Assembly: GCA_021904315.1 (NCBI GenBank)
Contig: CM038922.1
Coordinates: 18,017,347-18,081,346, forward strand
Reading direction: 5' to 3'
DNA length: 64,000 nucleotides
From: Sphagnum magellanicum
Taxonomy: Eukaryota; Streptophyta; Sphagnopsida; Sphagnales; Sphagnaceae
The notes below the pieces were generated by a model. It made no database searches. It had not been told where the DNA came from and worked only from the letters and a program-made list of their open reading frames with translations. Shown here in pieces: positions 26,347 to 39,200 of this stretch; position 1 is the first letter of the stretch; every line of letters starts with the position of its first letter. Position numbers and translations under genes: made by a program.

Positions 26347-26770
26347 AGCTAACACGAATTTCATTTTCTCCGGAATTGATATACGACCGCGCGCGCTGGA
26401 AACGGCGTCGATTACACACACTCCACGATCTAATAAGAAGGAATTGGTTCAAAAAATCTACGTCGCTCTGCACAGCTGCAGATTGATCTTACTCAGAATA
26501 CACACAGACACACATGCACGAATTTGCAAATCGAGAATCAGCCGCGCAGTCAATTTACATATCCTCTCCACGAATCTTCACTCGATCCACCACACACGAT
26601 GCTATCGACTCATTCCGAAATCCTTTTCCAATCGTTCCTTCGCCAATTCAATTGTCCTCGCGCTTGCAAATCTGCACTCCTTTGCAATTCTACGCCACAA
26701 CACGCCAACCGCAACAACGCTTTTCTCTTTCGCTCTCGGGAAGCTTTCTTCCCTGCGCTTCCTTCGATTC

Positions 26771-26936
26771 TCGGTAAGTCCGCTCGCTCCGCTTCCTTCA
26801 GTTCTCGGGAAGTCCGCTCCGTTTCCTTTCGCTCTCGGTAAGTCCGCTCGCTCCGCTTCCTTCGGTTCTCGGTAAGTCCGCTCGCTTCGATTCCTTTCGC
26901 TGTTGGGAAGTCCGCTCGCTCCGCTTCCGTCTCCGG
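26771..26936. repeat. 30-35 bp minisatellite upstream of the lyase gene
   Basis: Five units begin at 26771, 26805, 26835, 26869 and 26904. Each follows the pattern TCGGTAAGTCCGCTCGCTCC plus a pyrimidine-rich tail (TTCCTTCG/TTTCCTTTCG). The array is GC-rich and lies about 430-590 bp upstream of the lyase start codon, so in the promoter or 5' leader of that minus-strand gene. A partial unit lies near 26733. Some units carry GGTAAGT, a splice-donor-like string, on the plus strand. Confidence 0.75.
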
Positions 26937-28238
26937 CAGTTAATAACCGGCACCGCAACGAACGGTAACAGCCGGTTAGTTACACCTGATGGGAACCGGA
27001 AACTGCGAGGGACAAATCAAAAACTCCTTTTTACTTTGATTTTTCCCCCCTTCCCTTTTGTGGTAATTTTTTTTCTTTGAGGAAGAGGCTTTGTGGCATT
27101 TCCAGAGGTTCTCTGGACGCTGGTGAGGCCATGATGTCAGTCCACTTTATTTGATTGAGATTTCAATCGAGGTCTTCACACTTGGTTGTGAGTTTAATTC
27201 TGTCCCACTGGGGGTTAACGTCGTGTTCGGTTCAGAGTTGGAGCGTTTGCTGGAGCCATTGCCTGTCACCATGAACAAGGAAAAGCTCAGGTGAATGGTG
27301 AGATTTGTGGGAGACTCAGGCTGAGTGCTAAATGGAGCACAAATTTCGTTCTCAACAAATTTGATATATTACTCTATGCCTCCTCCTCGCACCAACGGAG
27401 GGCACTGGGACCTCGTGGCTTGTTTTTGGTTGGGAGGAACGAGGAACCGAGATCCAACCTACATGTCCACATGTTACCCACCAATGTTAGTTCCAAATTA
27501 TGAGTTCCAGATTTGTACCAATAGGGAATGGGTAGGTGCAACTACCCATGGGTTATCACTTTTGTTTCAAAGCTTATTTTCAATAAAGATCATGGGGGCG
27601 GTCTTTTTATTAAAGTGTTGTTGTAGGTTTGCTTTCACCGTGTAATACGCCAGCGGACATTTCAAAAGATGTAATGCCATGCCTATGCCATGCCTGCTGA
27701 CATTTTTTACTTTTTTTCGTGTCACTATCTGACAAGTACTCACCAGGGTTTTGTTTTTCAAATTCCTCAAGTAGGTGCAATGGCTGCGATACTCAGCATT
27801 AATTAGCAGTAAATGGCGACTCTCCTGGTGGACAAGTAGATATCTTTTGGAATCCTGCCTTGTTCTGGCGACCTGCAGGAACACATTGTCTAAATATGGC
27901 GACTTCTAGCTTTTTTTTTCCTCAAGATATGGCGATTTTAATTTAAAAAATTCTCAAAATGCCCTTTGTTGGATTCGCCACAGTTTTTTATTCTCGCCAG
28001 CGTGCGAAATTTCGCCAAAAGAAAAAAAACACTGGTACCCACCATGTATCATGGGAAAAAAAACCATGACGATTTGTACATGTAAAATGCCGAGAGGGTA
28101 GGGGCTTTACAAGAATTGGGCCTGCACTTTGCCTCATGGGGTCCTTTTTCTGTAAAGCCCAGCCTCTCATGCTTTACCCTACATTTAATGAACCTGGGCC
28201 TAGTTTCCCTTTTGTTGCCCTTGCATACCAAGGCAAGT

Positions 28239-28423
28239 ATATTGTGTTTAGATTCATTATAGACTATAGTAGCTTAAGGGATTTTGACCCCTAGGTAGTA
28301 GCTCTATTTTTTATAAGAGGATTTTTGAAAGATGATATTTTAGCTTGTGTTGAAACTTGAGATTAGTTATAGAGTTATGATATCTTGAAGGATTTTGGTT
28401 TCTTGTAGAGGATTTCTTTGAAG
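28239..28423. repeat. Dispersed repeat, inverted relative to 11208-11407
   Basis: This is the second copy of the repeat described at 11208-11407, in the opposite orientation and about 17 kb away. Here ATATTGTGTTTAGATTCATT opens the copy and GATTTCTTTGAAG closes it. Confidence 0.8.
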
Positions 28424-28471
28424 CCTCGTCACTTGATCAAGAGACTTGCTTGTGTGGACACTTTGTAATTG

Positions 28472-28660
28472 GGATTTGTAATTTAAGGTATGAAGGTGTA
28501 ATTGGAGATTTGTCATCACCATTTAAGGTTTGGAGGTGTAATTGAAAGTGTGCCATAACCATTTGAGATGTAATTGAATGCATTTGAAGTTTATTTTTAT
28601 GCATTTGAGGTTTGGAAGTGTAATTGAAAATGTGCCCTCACCATTTGAGGTGTGATTTGA
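28472..28660. repeat. Imperfect tandem repeat of about 40-90 bp units
   Basis: The phrases CACCATTTAAGGTTTGGAGG, TGTAATTGAAA and ACCATTTGAGRTGT recur three to four times with variable spacing. The unit is diverged, AT-rich and non-coding. Confidence 0.5.
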
Positions 28661-29203
28661 TACATATACAACACCTTTAAATTGTAAGTAGGGTTTAGGG
28701 TCCAAGGAGTTAGGACTGCATATTCACTTTGGTTTATGACACCTTAACATTATAATTATCCTCAACCTCAAGGTGGGAAATAGGTGATTTCAAGTAACAC
28801 TCTATAATGCTTCATGAATTGCAATCAGATTAACTAAGTAGTTTGATTTCAATCTCTGAAGGTAGGTAAGTAAGGGGAGGCAAACAATTTGGTATTCCAT
28901 ATTCCAAGGATCTACTCCATAGATATGGATCTTATTTTCTTTCATTCATGTGCTACTTTTGTTTACTTGCAAATTTAAATTTTTTTACTAAGGAGTATAG
29001 ATTATTATGTATACATTAAATGAGATAATTAGACATAAAATTATGTTTAGAACTAAGTAAACTGATGTAAATTTCAAGGCATGGACATTTTACATTTTCT
29101 TACCTTTATTTCAATTCCATTGCATAAAAAAGCACAAGAAGCACAAGCTCTTGACTCCTTTCACAATGTTAAAGAATCATTTGATTGGCCATACTACACA
29201 AAG

Positions 29204-29250
29204 TTCAAAAGGGTACCAATGTACAAATTCAACATTGGTACCCTTTTGAA
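29204..29250. repeat. Perfect 19-bp inverted repeat with 9-nt loop
   Basis: The arm TTCAAAAGGGTACCAATGT (29204-29222) is followed by a 9-nt loop and its exact reverse complement at 29232-29250. The flanking bases do not pair. No T-run follows directly, and plant genes do not use such hairpins as terminators. It could be the core of a foldback element. Confidence 0.85.
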
Positions 29251-32200
29251 ATGAAGGTCCCAAATGAAACTTTAAAGGCCATGTTTGCTTCTATCTAATT
29301 GGGACCCACTCCATTTTTGTTGAAAATCACTTACTCTACCCATATGGAAATTTTCTTAGTGTACTTAAAGGGCACCTTATATCATGGGTGGATATCCCTC
29401 CTAGAAGAAAAGAGGGATATTATTCCTACCCTCAAGAGTGGGAGGGATCTTACATTTATTAGTGGCTATAGGTGACATTTGGGGTACATTAAGTGTTTAC
29501 ATTATTTGCGTCAATCAAGGTATTATTTGGGCTATTATATTGAAGGATCGCTATTTTTGTCATCTTATTATTGCATAACTTTTTAATATGCACCATATTT
29601 AAGTCATCTTAAATTTAATATAATTTTTTATCAAATTTTGATTCCCTGTAATTATTTGTTTTGTCCATTTCTTCATAAATATATTTGATGGTTATCATAA
29701 TTGGACATTAGTGTAATGTTTCAAGCTGATATCATGTAAGCATTTTCTTAGGGTTTTTTAAAAAGTGATGTCAATAATTATTGAACATAATATTGTGATA
29801 CAATTTTGCTAAAATAATTTATGTATGTTCTTTTAAGCATAATTGAATTTCTTGGTTTATCGACTTTTCTAACAATTTTGTTACTTAAGATGATTTTTTT
29901 GGAGTGTCTACGAATATACCACTTGGATGAGACATTTGCAAACATTGTCATGTCACTTAAATATCCACACTAAAAATATTTCAAAAAGTGAAAATTCAGA
30001 AAGTTGAACATTTAAAAACTAGAAATGTTTGTTTTCATCCATTAAGGTGGATGAAAGGTCCTTTACATCAAAATTTGTCCTTTCAAACTAAAGAATTGAA
30101 TGAATACCTAATATGAGTAAATGTGTATTAAAATTTTACATGAAAACATAAAGAATTATCATGGTTGTCAATGAAAGTCTAAGATGTTTTCCATCAATAT
30201 TACGTTTAGATAGATATTTGAACCACAATAAATCCCCTTTATAATCACCCCCATTTTAATCACATTCTTGTCTATGTCACACAATTTTTGGTAACCATCC
30301 ATTTTAGTAAAAAACACCATTCTTTACACTCGTTAGTAGTACAAAATATTTGCAAAGCTTTCTTTATAAATGTGACTATAACAAAAAAAAATCTAAAATA
30401 AATATTAGGGTTTTGTAAATTGTAGTTTGACAATGTAAGTGTTGTTTTGTGTTCAAGTTGTGCAAACTACCAACAATGAATCTAGTTAAAGAGTTTTTTT
30501 ATAAAAAAACTTTCAAACGTCGACAAGCAAAAGATATGTGAACTTGCCAAGAAAGAAGGAAATTTTCATTAAAAAATTTAATTGACAAGATACACAAGTT
30601 AATAGTTAAAGAGCTCAAACTTAATGTAAATCATCACATTAAAAAAAAATAGAAATCATGACCTTCTTCAAGTCTAATAATGCATAATAAAACTTAGAAT
30701 AATCCATGTAGAAAATTTAAACAATTGGCACCTTTATTCTAACATAAAAAGGTTTTTTGGTAATTTTATTTATTTTTGCCTATAATCACAATCTTGTAAA
30801 GGTTTAGATGGAATATGATTATACACATTTAAATCACAATTTGTTCGTGTCACAAAAAAAAGTGGTCACCAAAGGCGTGATTTTAAAGCAGGTTTATTGT
30901 ACATGATTGTCATTTAGTCTTTGTGTCAAATTTCAACAAATTGCAAAACATGAAAATAAATAGGGAGTGTTTTGTCACAATATTCTCATTTTCCTGAAAA
31001 AATTTCAATTTTTTTTGGAAAGTTTTCACCACATTTGGACTCTTATTTTAGTTTGGTGACATTTTTGCTATTTAAATCAATTATAAAAAAATCCCAATTT
31101 AATGTTAAATCCCTCTTGGGTCACTAGCCAATTATGCAACATTAGTGAACTGAAAAAAATATCATTAGTTGAAACCACCTCACATTTTGTGCAATAATAA
31201 TTTTGGGTGATCTTAAGATAATTTGTTTAATTTCTGGAACACTTCAAAGGAAAAATCATGTTGGCCAAAGTGTTATGATCATACAATTGGGAGTGGAAGA
31301 CCTTGATTAATGATTTTTTGTTTTTTGTTTACTTTTTGAGTTTGTGATGTTGTTGAAAAGGCAATCACCTAGAAGAAGATATAGTCAAATTTGGCTATCT
31401 GAAATTCAAAATATATAAACATCCTAAACTATAGTCTTGGCTCCTTATTGGAACACATCATAAAAATATGATGATTTGGGGAAAACATTATTGGAATTTG
31501 GTTAACTTGGGTCATTCTTTTCATGAATAATCATATGTACAAATCCAAAAAAATAAATTCACAAAAAAAAATTGTGAAAATTCACCAAAAGAATATCATG
31601 GTTATATGCGACAAAACTAGTGTTTATGTAGATGACCCAATTGGCTTTGAACTAGATATGTTTTCACCATCTAATAAGGATAAAAAACACAAGCATCCCA
31701 ACTGGGGATAAATAACAAAAATCATTGTCTTAATTGATACCTATTAACATGTACAAAAAATAGGGTAAAAACTAAAAGTGGCCCTCTATTGTCAATATAG
31801 GTATGATGAGAGGATTGTTTTTATGAATTCAAGTGCCCAAGCATGTCATTCTACTAAGCCCATTCAAATGGAATATGCTTTGAAGAACCCATCTTCCATC
31901 AACAAAGGGGCGTATGATCTTTTTATGCTTTGTTTTGGAATGGTGATTGTGGACATGGCCAAGAGGAATGAGTAATTTGAATTAAATGAGGAGTTTAGGT
32001 TGAAGTTTTCTTTGAAGAGCCCCAAAAACCTAACATGTAGAATCACAAATTGTTTGAGACATTGCAAATTCATTGTATAAATTTATTAGTGGCTATTAGC
32101 TATAGATATGTTTAGATGGCCAATATTTTTGAACTTAGAATAATACATTTTTTACACTCAATTGTTTTTGAAAGGAAAAAGGCTCTTGACAATCAACTTT

Positions 32201-33963
32201 ATATTCAACTTTTGAATCTACTAACTTGTAAACTAATTTGATAAACTAATTTAATTGTCAATATATTTTATTGCAATATTGTTCATTTTTTTCCCCTTTC
32301 AAATAACTTGAACTTATTTTGATCATACATTATAATGACCTATTATTCAATTATTAATGGATTTAATCAATCGTAGAATGGTTTTGGTCACACATTAAAA
32401 TGTTTAAAAAATAGTTCAGGTTACCAATAATGAATCTATGTAGTCATATAAATTGCATTAATTTAGTACATAAAATCTAGATATCAATTTAAAACCAAAA
32501 ACATTAACCTCCTTTGAATTTTGTGGTATGTGATATTATATGCATCTAGCAATAGGGTATTGCATTTCCATGGTATGGTGTGCACATTTTGTGTCAAAAT
32601 TGGAAATACATATATTATCAAAAGTATTTGTGCACATAAAATTTCATTCATTTTGAATTTTTCTAAAGATCACATATAATTGATTTGGGCCTTAATAATA
32701 ATAAAAAGTTCTATAAACTATGAATATGCAATTGATTCATTTGTTTATTTTTATGTAATTGTACACCAATAATTTGATAAAAATGATTTAAAACACCTTT
32801 TTTACAACAATTTATCATTTATTGTCAATTTTAAATTTTCATTTTATCTTTGTAAAATGATAAAAACAATGCTTGACCCAACTACATCTTTAATGAGTAA
32901 ACATTTTGTAACTTAAAAAAATCATGATCATCAAGATTATCATAACATAATGTACTATTGAACATTTATTTATCATCTAATATGAACATTGTATTGTCAA
33001 AACAAATTGAAAATTTTCATGAAAAATATTGTTCACTATGGTTGTTTGTTTGTATGTGAAATTTTTTATGAAAAAATTCTTATTTAAACTAATGTTTCTT
33101 AATCCTTTTGTTATGTTATAGTCTTGCAAATTGAAAATGTACTACAATCAACTATTGTATTGTTCAAATGTGCATCAATTTCACAACATAATGATAATTT
33201 AAGATATTATTTAATTCTAATTGTATAATTTTATACAATTTTTTTTCCAAATATTTAGAAAGGCACATAAAAATTGTGTTACGATGAAAATTGTCAAACT
33301 ATGACTCTATACCCCATACCATGGAAACACCTAATATAACCATGAGGCAAAAAAACTACAAAACAAAAAGACAAGGAAATGGAAGGATCGATGGACAGAA
33401 ACAAAAAAGAGCAAATCACACAATGCAGATTATGTAAAGGGAATGGAAAATCAAACAAAGGAGGTAGAAATTGGTTTAGAAACAAAACTACTAATCTTTC
33501 TCTACGTACTCAATTCCTCTATTTATTCAAGTGGTTGCTTCTTCATTTAATAAAGTTTTCCTTAAAGTCGTATCATGTCCAACTTTTTTATTTTATCTTC
33601 TTAAATTTGTCATCTTTTTAAATTGTTATCCATAAAGTTCAAATTTTTTATCAAACAACAAAACTTACTATGAAATTGTTGAATTCTATTATGATTTGCA
33701 TTTAATGAAATTGTGTTAGATATCATGTATATAGATATATTCCCAATCTAGACACCATATCTGCTACAGATACCAAACAGAGAAACCTCTGACTTTCGCT
33801 TGGAAAGAAAGCTCTTTCTTAGAAGGAGATCACATGAAAGTAATTTTACAAGAAAGATTGAACAGGCAGCAGTAGAGAAATGCTACATAATTTTACTTCG
33901 TGCTCTAGTGCACAAATTGTTGATGAAGAGAATGTGAGGGTAAAACTAACCATGGCTATTTCC

Positions 33964-35240
33964 TCAGATAAAAGAAGATCCCAGAGAAGGATTTTCAGTT
34001 CCAAACTAAAGAAAAGTCACTGAGGGAATGGCAAAATGTGATGAGGAATTTTCTTACCTTGGCTGAAGAAATTTCTGGACATTCTGGTGAGGTGAGAGGC
34101 TCGTACCTGCAGAAAATTAACTGTTATTTATCCAAGTCTCTGTTTCAAGTACTGTAGAAAGCAACTATTGCAAGACTAAAGATCAATGAGCCCAAAAGAA
34201 GAAGGCTAGGGGAAAGCAACATCTTTAGCATATGGTGCAGGGCAGGTTAGACAAAGCGCTAGCTTTCTTAGGATGTGGCTATGCATTACAACCATGAACA
34301 TGGAATTGGTTCATTACTCTAAAGTACACTACTGAGTTGCTCATATGGTTTGAGCAATTACGCAGTAAATAAGACCATCCCACCATCAGGAACGTATTCC
34401 ACATCCTCACCAATGCTGGTGAATTGAAGTATTTTTGCACAACGTCACCAGGCCCAAAAAGAACGCAATAGGAAGAGTCATTGAACAGAAGCTGAATGCC
34501 AATAAAATGGAACTGCATGTAAGCATCAAATCTTTGCATGACTGTATATATTTTTCTGTTTATGTCAACCCCAGAAGAAATGGAAGTATGTTCCTTATGT
34601 GAAGCAGCTAACAAACTACACAACATTAATGTAACCTATGCAGAACAAAATGTAAAACCGGAGAGAACTTTGCATTTGGACAAAATGTTGCTCTTAATTT
34701 CAGCATGGCCCAGAACAACACACTGGGTATGGTAGCTTAAAGCCATGCTCCAATAATAAGTATGCTTGCTATGACATTGGTGAATTTTCAGGAACGATCA
34801 AAACCCAATGGCCAAGTTTCAGAAAATGGCTTGTCTCAAATGCTTTGACAATTTGAGTGATGTTGCAAGGTACTCATCATCGGTGCTGCATGAATAGTGC
34901 AAAAGTGTTGTGGACCATGGTCAATTCCAAATGCAGCTTCTCCTTGTGCTCCCTGTTCACTGTTACTGCTCAGTTTTGATTCCAATGATAAGTTGCTGTG
35001 ATTGCCCATCTCAAAATGGTAAACCAAAAATATCATTTCTCTAAATAGAAGTATGACTAACCCCAACAACTGTAGTGAGAAACAAGATCTGAGATACTTG
35101 AACTAATTTCTGATATAAAGATGAAATGCTGATCTTCTCACAGACTGTTGTATGTAGCTCACCGAACTCAATTGATCGTTCAAAAGAGTCAAACCCAATT
35201 TGCAGATTGGTAAAGGTGTTCGAAAGAGAAATAACATCAC
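33964..35240 (-). pseudogene. Unidentified chain of exon-like segments
   Basis: On the minus strand several short open segments are bounded by good splice signals. They are about 35237-35158 (VISLSNTFTNLQIGFDSFE), about 35020-34870 (MGNHSNLSLESKLSSNSEQG), about 34527-34423 (LLFNDSSYCVLFGPGD), 34106-34058 (YEPLTSPECPEISSAK) and 34005-33964 (FGTENPSLGSSFI, then stop). The last two join in frame at a clean GT-AG intron, so the 3' end of a gene looks real. The segment near 34440 changes to a second protein-like frame (SIGEDVEYVPDGGM), which suggests a frameshift or an alternative donor. I could not join all segments in one frame and found no start. The LLFNDSS..VLF..GD string loosely recalls a polo box, but this is weak. 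It is either a real gene I cannot resolve or a gene fragment; its 5' side faces the At4g15545-like gene. Confidence 0.4.
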
Positions 35241-36249
35241 CTTGTCAACAGTGAGCTCAAAATAATAGGATGACATGTAAGACCTTTGCTAATTGAGGTC
35301 TATCTTAATGGGATCAAGATGAGATCACCTGCACAGTGCGAGGTAGCCTGGAACAACCGCCTTGAGTGGATCTCTGTTGCTTCATGCTATACTGCATTCT
35401 CCAAACACCGCCTGCCCTGAAACACCGCCTGCCCCCGATGCACTGAAAATCTGCTAGCGGTTTACTAGTGCAATCAGTTGATGGATGATCTTCTTACTAG
35501 GTATCTCTTTTCCTGGAGTGCAATAAAAATGGATGGATGATTTCTTACTATTTCGTCTCTTGTGGAATGCTTGTGGAATGGGCAGTGTCCTGGTTACTTT
35601 AGGGTTTGTTAATGGGGTTCTAATTAAGGCAATACATTATGTCAATTTTTAGTGAAAATTAAATGCTGGAGTCCGCTTCAATCCACGGAATAGGTAGGTA
35701 AGGGAAGATTCTGTTGTGCAAATAACATTAGTTAATGCTCAAGATTTTTTGAAAAAATCCATTACGTCATGGAATGGGCTCGATCCGCATCCACATGGCG
35801 GTTTTCTATTTCGCCAATGGCCGAAATAGCCTCGTCATATATCACTTTGATGTGCCAAATGCGCATCCGTCCTAGACAGAAAATTTCTTTCCCGTTTCTC
35901 ATTCGTATAGGAGCTCATCTCATCCATGAAGGGATCCTTTTCTCTTCGTAATCCTGCCCCATTTCATCGACTCCTGGATGAGCTTCTTCTTATTTACGGA
36001 AGAAGGTGCACTGTAATTGCTTCCTCCGCCCGTCATTGAAGCGAGCGAGTTTCATCCGCAGCGAGGAGGTTCTCGTTCACGAAGGTGCAATAGTAGAGTT
36101 GGTAATTCCTCACCCGAGTCGTGTGTGGTGAGTGACCTGGGCGGGGGAAGGGAGAGAGCGCGCTCGAAGACAACGGAGGGGCGCTCTCGCTCGGGCGACG
36201 CAAGAAGGAAGCGAGCGCACGAGGTGCTGTGCTATCTACTCTTGTTGCC

Positions 36250-39200
36250 ATGAGCAACAAGACCGGAACGCAGCAGCGGAGTGGAAATCTGGCGATGGGA
36301 AATGGAGGAGGAGGCGGGGAGTTCGAGCTTCCGCAAGAGTTGTTATCCGTGCTGCCGTCCGATCCTTACGAGCAACTGGATGTTGCGCGCAGGATCACGG
36401 CCATGGCTGTCGCGGCGCGTGTGTCGAAGCTGGAGTTGGAGACCGGGAAGCTGCGCTTGAAGCTGGCTGAGAAGGAGCATATCATCCATGGGCTGCAGGA
36501 GCGCATAGGGGATGCGGAATCCACCTTGCAGGAGACTAGCGCACGCCTGTCGCGCGCATTGGATGAGCAGGTTTGGAAACTCCTGCATTCCTTACCGTCC
36601 TCCGTTCTCTCCCCTCTTTAGGCTTATCCTTGGTTTATTATCTCTTTTTCTCGTCCCGAATACCGGCCTAGGTCTTTTTCGCGACCATTAGGCTTAATAG
36701 CAGATTCCTCCTGTGCAGCATCAAACCAGTGGACTAATGGTTTGAGCTCATAGCCAGTACGGAAAGTCGCTCAAATCCTCTAATGATGTAGATGTCAGCC
36801 GCAACAGTCAATCCGGCTATAGCGAGGGAGTCGGAAGGGCGACTGGTCACACAATTTACGGAAACCTAGGGACTTGTGCGTTCTTGAGGAGAGGGAGGAT
36901 TCCTTGCACCTCTCACCGTGGCTACGAAGGGGCCGCGACACACAATCGCGGTTGTCAGCGGACAATGTGGCATTCGTCTCTCCTTCTCTTGTTATGATGC
37001 TTCTGATGAATGTGTTAGCGAACCTCAAGAACTCAGGTTGAGAAGTCAAGGACCTTTGCACAAGAAAGCTAAGGGAACCTCTTGACAAACGGAACTAAAA
37101 CTTGACTTGGCTCTGTTGGAGCATACCTGTCTAACCTGTCTATGTGAAGACCTTTCCTATTTGGCATTGTTGTGGCATTTGTGATTCAAGTTTAACATTG
37201 CATACTGCAATTTCCTTGGTTTCAAAAGTGATGCCCTCTGGCTGTGTTTGCTATGTCAGTGTGAGTAATTGAACTGGATGTATCCAGCTTGTCAAGGGTT
37301 CTCAGGTTCTCACCAGATGAGGAATGTATGCAAGTTGCTCTATGTGTCTCCAAAGTCTTGCTTGTGAAATCTGTCCTGGTTTTATGTTTCATAGTGTGCT
37401 TGTGGGTATGCTGTCCTCCAGAGTGGTACTAATTTTTCTATTGTCTTGCTGGCAGGCAAATCTAGCCAATGAGAAGAATAAGTTGGCAGGGCAGGTGAAG
37501 AAGCTCATGCGTGATGTTGCAAAGGTAGTTTCCATCAAAGCAATCTGGACTGCTAAACTCTGTTTTGAAGAGTGTGTTCTTTGCATTGGTGTTGTTCTCT
37601 GTCGACCCTGTTGTGGAAATACTGGCAATCAAGTCTTTTTCTGTGAATATGATGTGACTAGAAGTCTTATTGTCGTGCTACTAAATGATTGCTTAAACTT
37701 GAAAGAGGCATATGTTAGGGACTTGGACTTACCCTTTACTTCCCTGAGCTTGTTGTGTTTCTGTTCCTGATGTTGCTGTGGCAGCTTGAGACATTCAAAC
37801 GGACTCTCATGCAATCCCTGCAAGAAGACGATGAAAACCCCACTGTAAGTTACCCATCATTTTCTGCTCCAGAGCACACAGTCCTCATTTGTGTCTTGAT
37901 CCTTGAAGCTAAATATCACATTTGTGGTTTCCAGGGTGAAGGTGGTGACAAGCGAGGAGTTGCAAATTCAAATTTGGCAATCAGAAGAGCATCACGTAAG
38001 TTGCTCCTTCACCAATCCAAGTTCAGGAAAGAGTTGTACAGTTTGTGTTCAATCAATGACCTAAAATGCTGGAGAGGGGTGCATTTTGTTAGGAAAAGAA
38101 AGCTGTATCATGATGCAAAATCATTTGAAAACTCTGCTCTGTGACTGACAGAAGCAGAGTCTACAGTGAGCAGAGCTCATGTCATTGAAGATGATGGTCA
38201 AGTTTTGAAGACCTCAGCTGCAAGTTCTGTTGGACCAGTGCAAGAAGAGGAGCAGCACCAGGAACCTGACGGTGAGATCCAATCCACTTTTTACCAGATC
38301 TGCTATTTGCTCCCTGGAACACGTAAGAGAACTCTGTGAAAGACTAGGTTTCATAAGTTTCATTCCAACAGGGTTTTTTATCAAGTTGCAGAGGTGACAC
38401 AATACTGTTGACACGGTGGCCAATCCTGTGAGTAAATTATCCATCCAGTCACTTTTATCTGGATGGAGGGTCATCTGCTTGGGAGCATTGCATTTCACTT
38501 TTATCTGGATGGAGGGTTATCTGCTTGGGAGCATTGCATTGAGGGTTGGCCTTCATATAAGCACCTTCTAGGGTCCACTTTAAATTTGAAGCCGTTTGTG
38601 AGAAGTTTGCACTGGTGCAGATAAGTCCTCAGGTTCGCCCATAGATTTCTCAGTACAAGACTAACATTAACTTGGGTCTCACATGCTAGCAATATTCCAT
38701 TTGAGGTAAAATTGCACCAGTGTCAGCCTGGTAACAAGTGCTAAGCAGGATATGCGAGTTTGAAGAGATTAGAAGTTAGCACTATGCACCTTATGATATT
38801 TGGGTCGATATTGATGGGTGCAAGCAGGTCCTCCATCAAGGCAATCATCTTATCAAAAGTCACGCTCAACACCATCCTTGACGCCTCGATTGACTCCCCA
38901 GCAAACTCCAACTGGATCACCACGGCAACTATCTGCAAGAGGCTCTCCACGGCGCACCATGTCAGGAAGTGACACCCATCGAATCCCTCTTCCATCATCA
39001 CAGCCTACCAGTCAGTCAACTACAGCACCAAACTCTCCACCAAGCCATGGCTCCATGCCAAGTGAGTATTAATCTCCATGAAATCAGTTCACTTCAATGT
39101 GTCTGAGACTCAAAATCTGGAATTACAATGGGCTTCTGGTTGGGATTCTTCCAACACCTCCATTGTGGTTCAATGTATTATGTTTAGGACAACATTGGAG

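Larger units (their letters stand above)
26937..33963. other. Gene-free repeat-rich intergenic DNA
   Basis: No gene is supported over these 7 kb. The first kilobase (to about 28200) has moderate GC and could be a fragment of a mobile element: it has frames of up to 106 codons without a known domain, and short GGCGAC/TTCGCCA phrases near 27890-28020. The rest is AT-rich, with the repeats and hairpin listed separately. At 31780-32080 broken frames read like degraded protein-coding sequence (ECPSMSFY, YALKNPSSINKGAYDLFM, in different frames), probably an old mobile element, but I cannot assign it. Confidence 0.55.

Noticed and set aside
26444..26958. Overlapping frames of 105-143 codons on both strands upstream of the lyase gene
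   Set aside because: They follow the 30-35 bp minisatellite and pyrimidine-rich leader; the peptides are SFGSR/ALGKS repeats.
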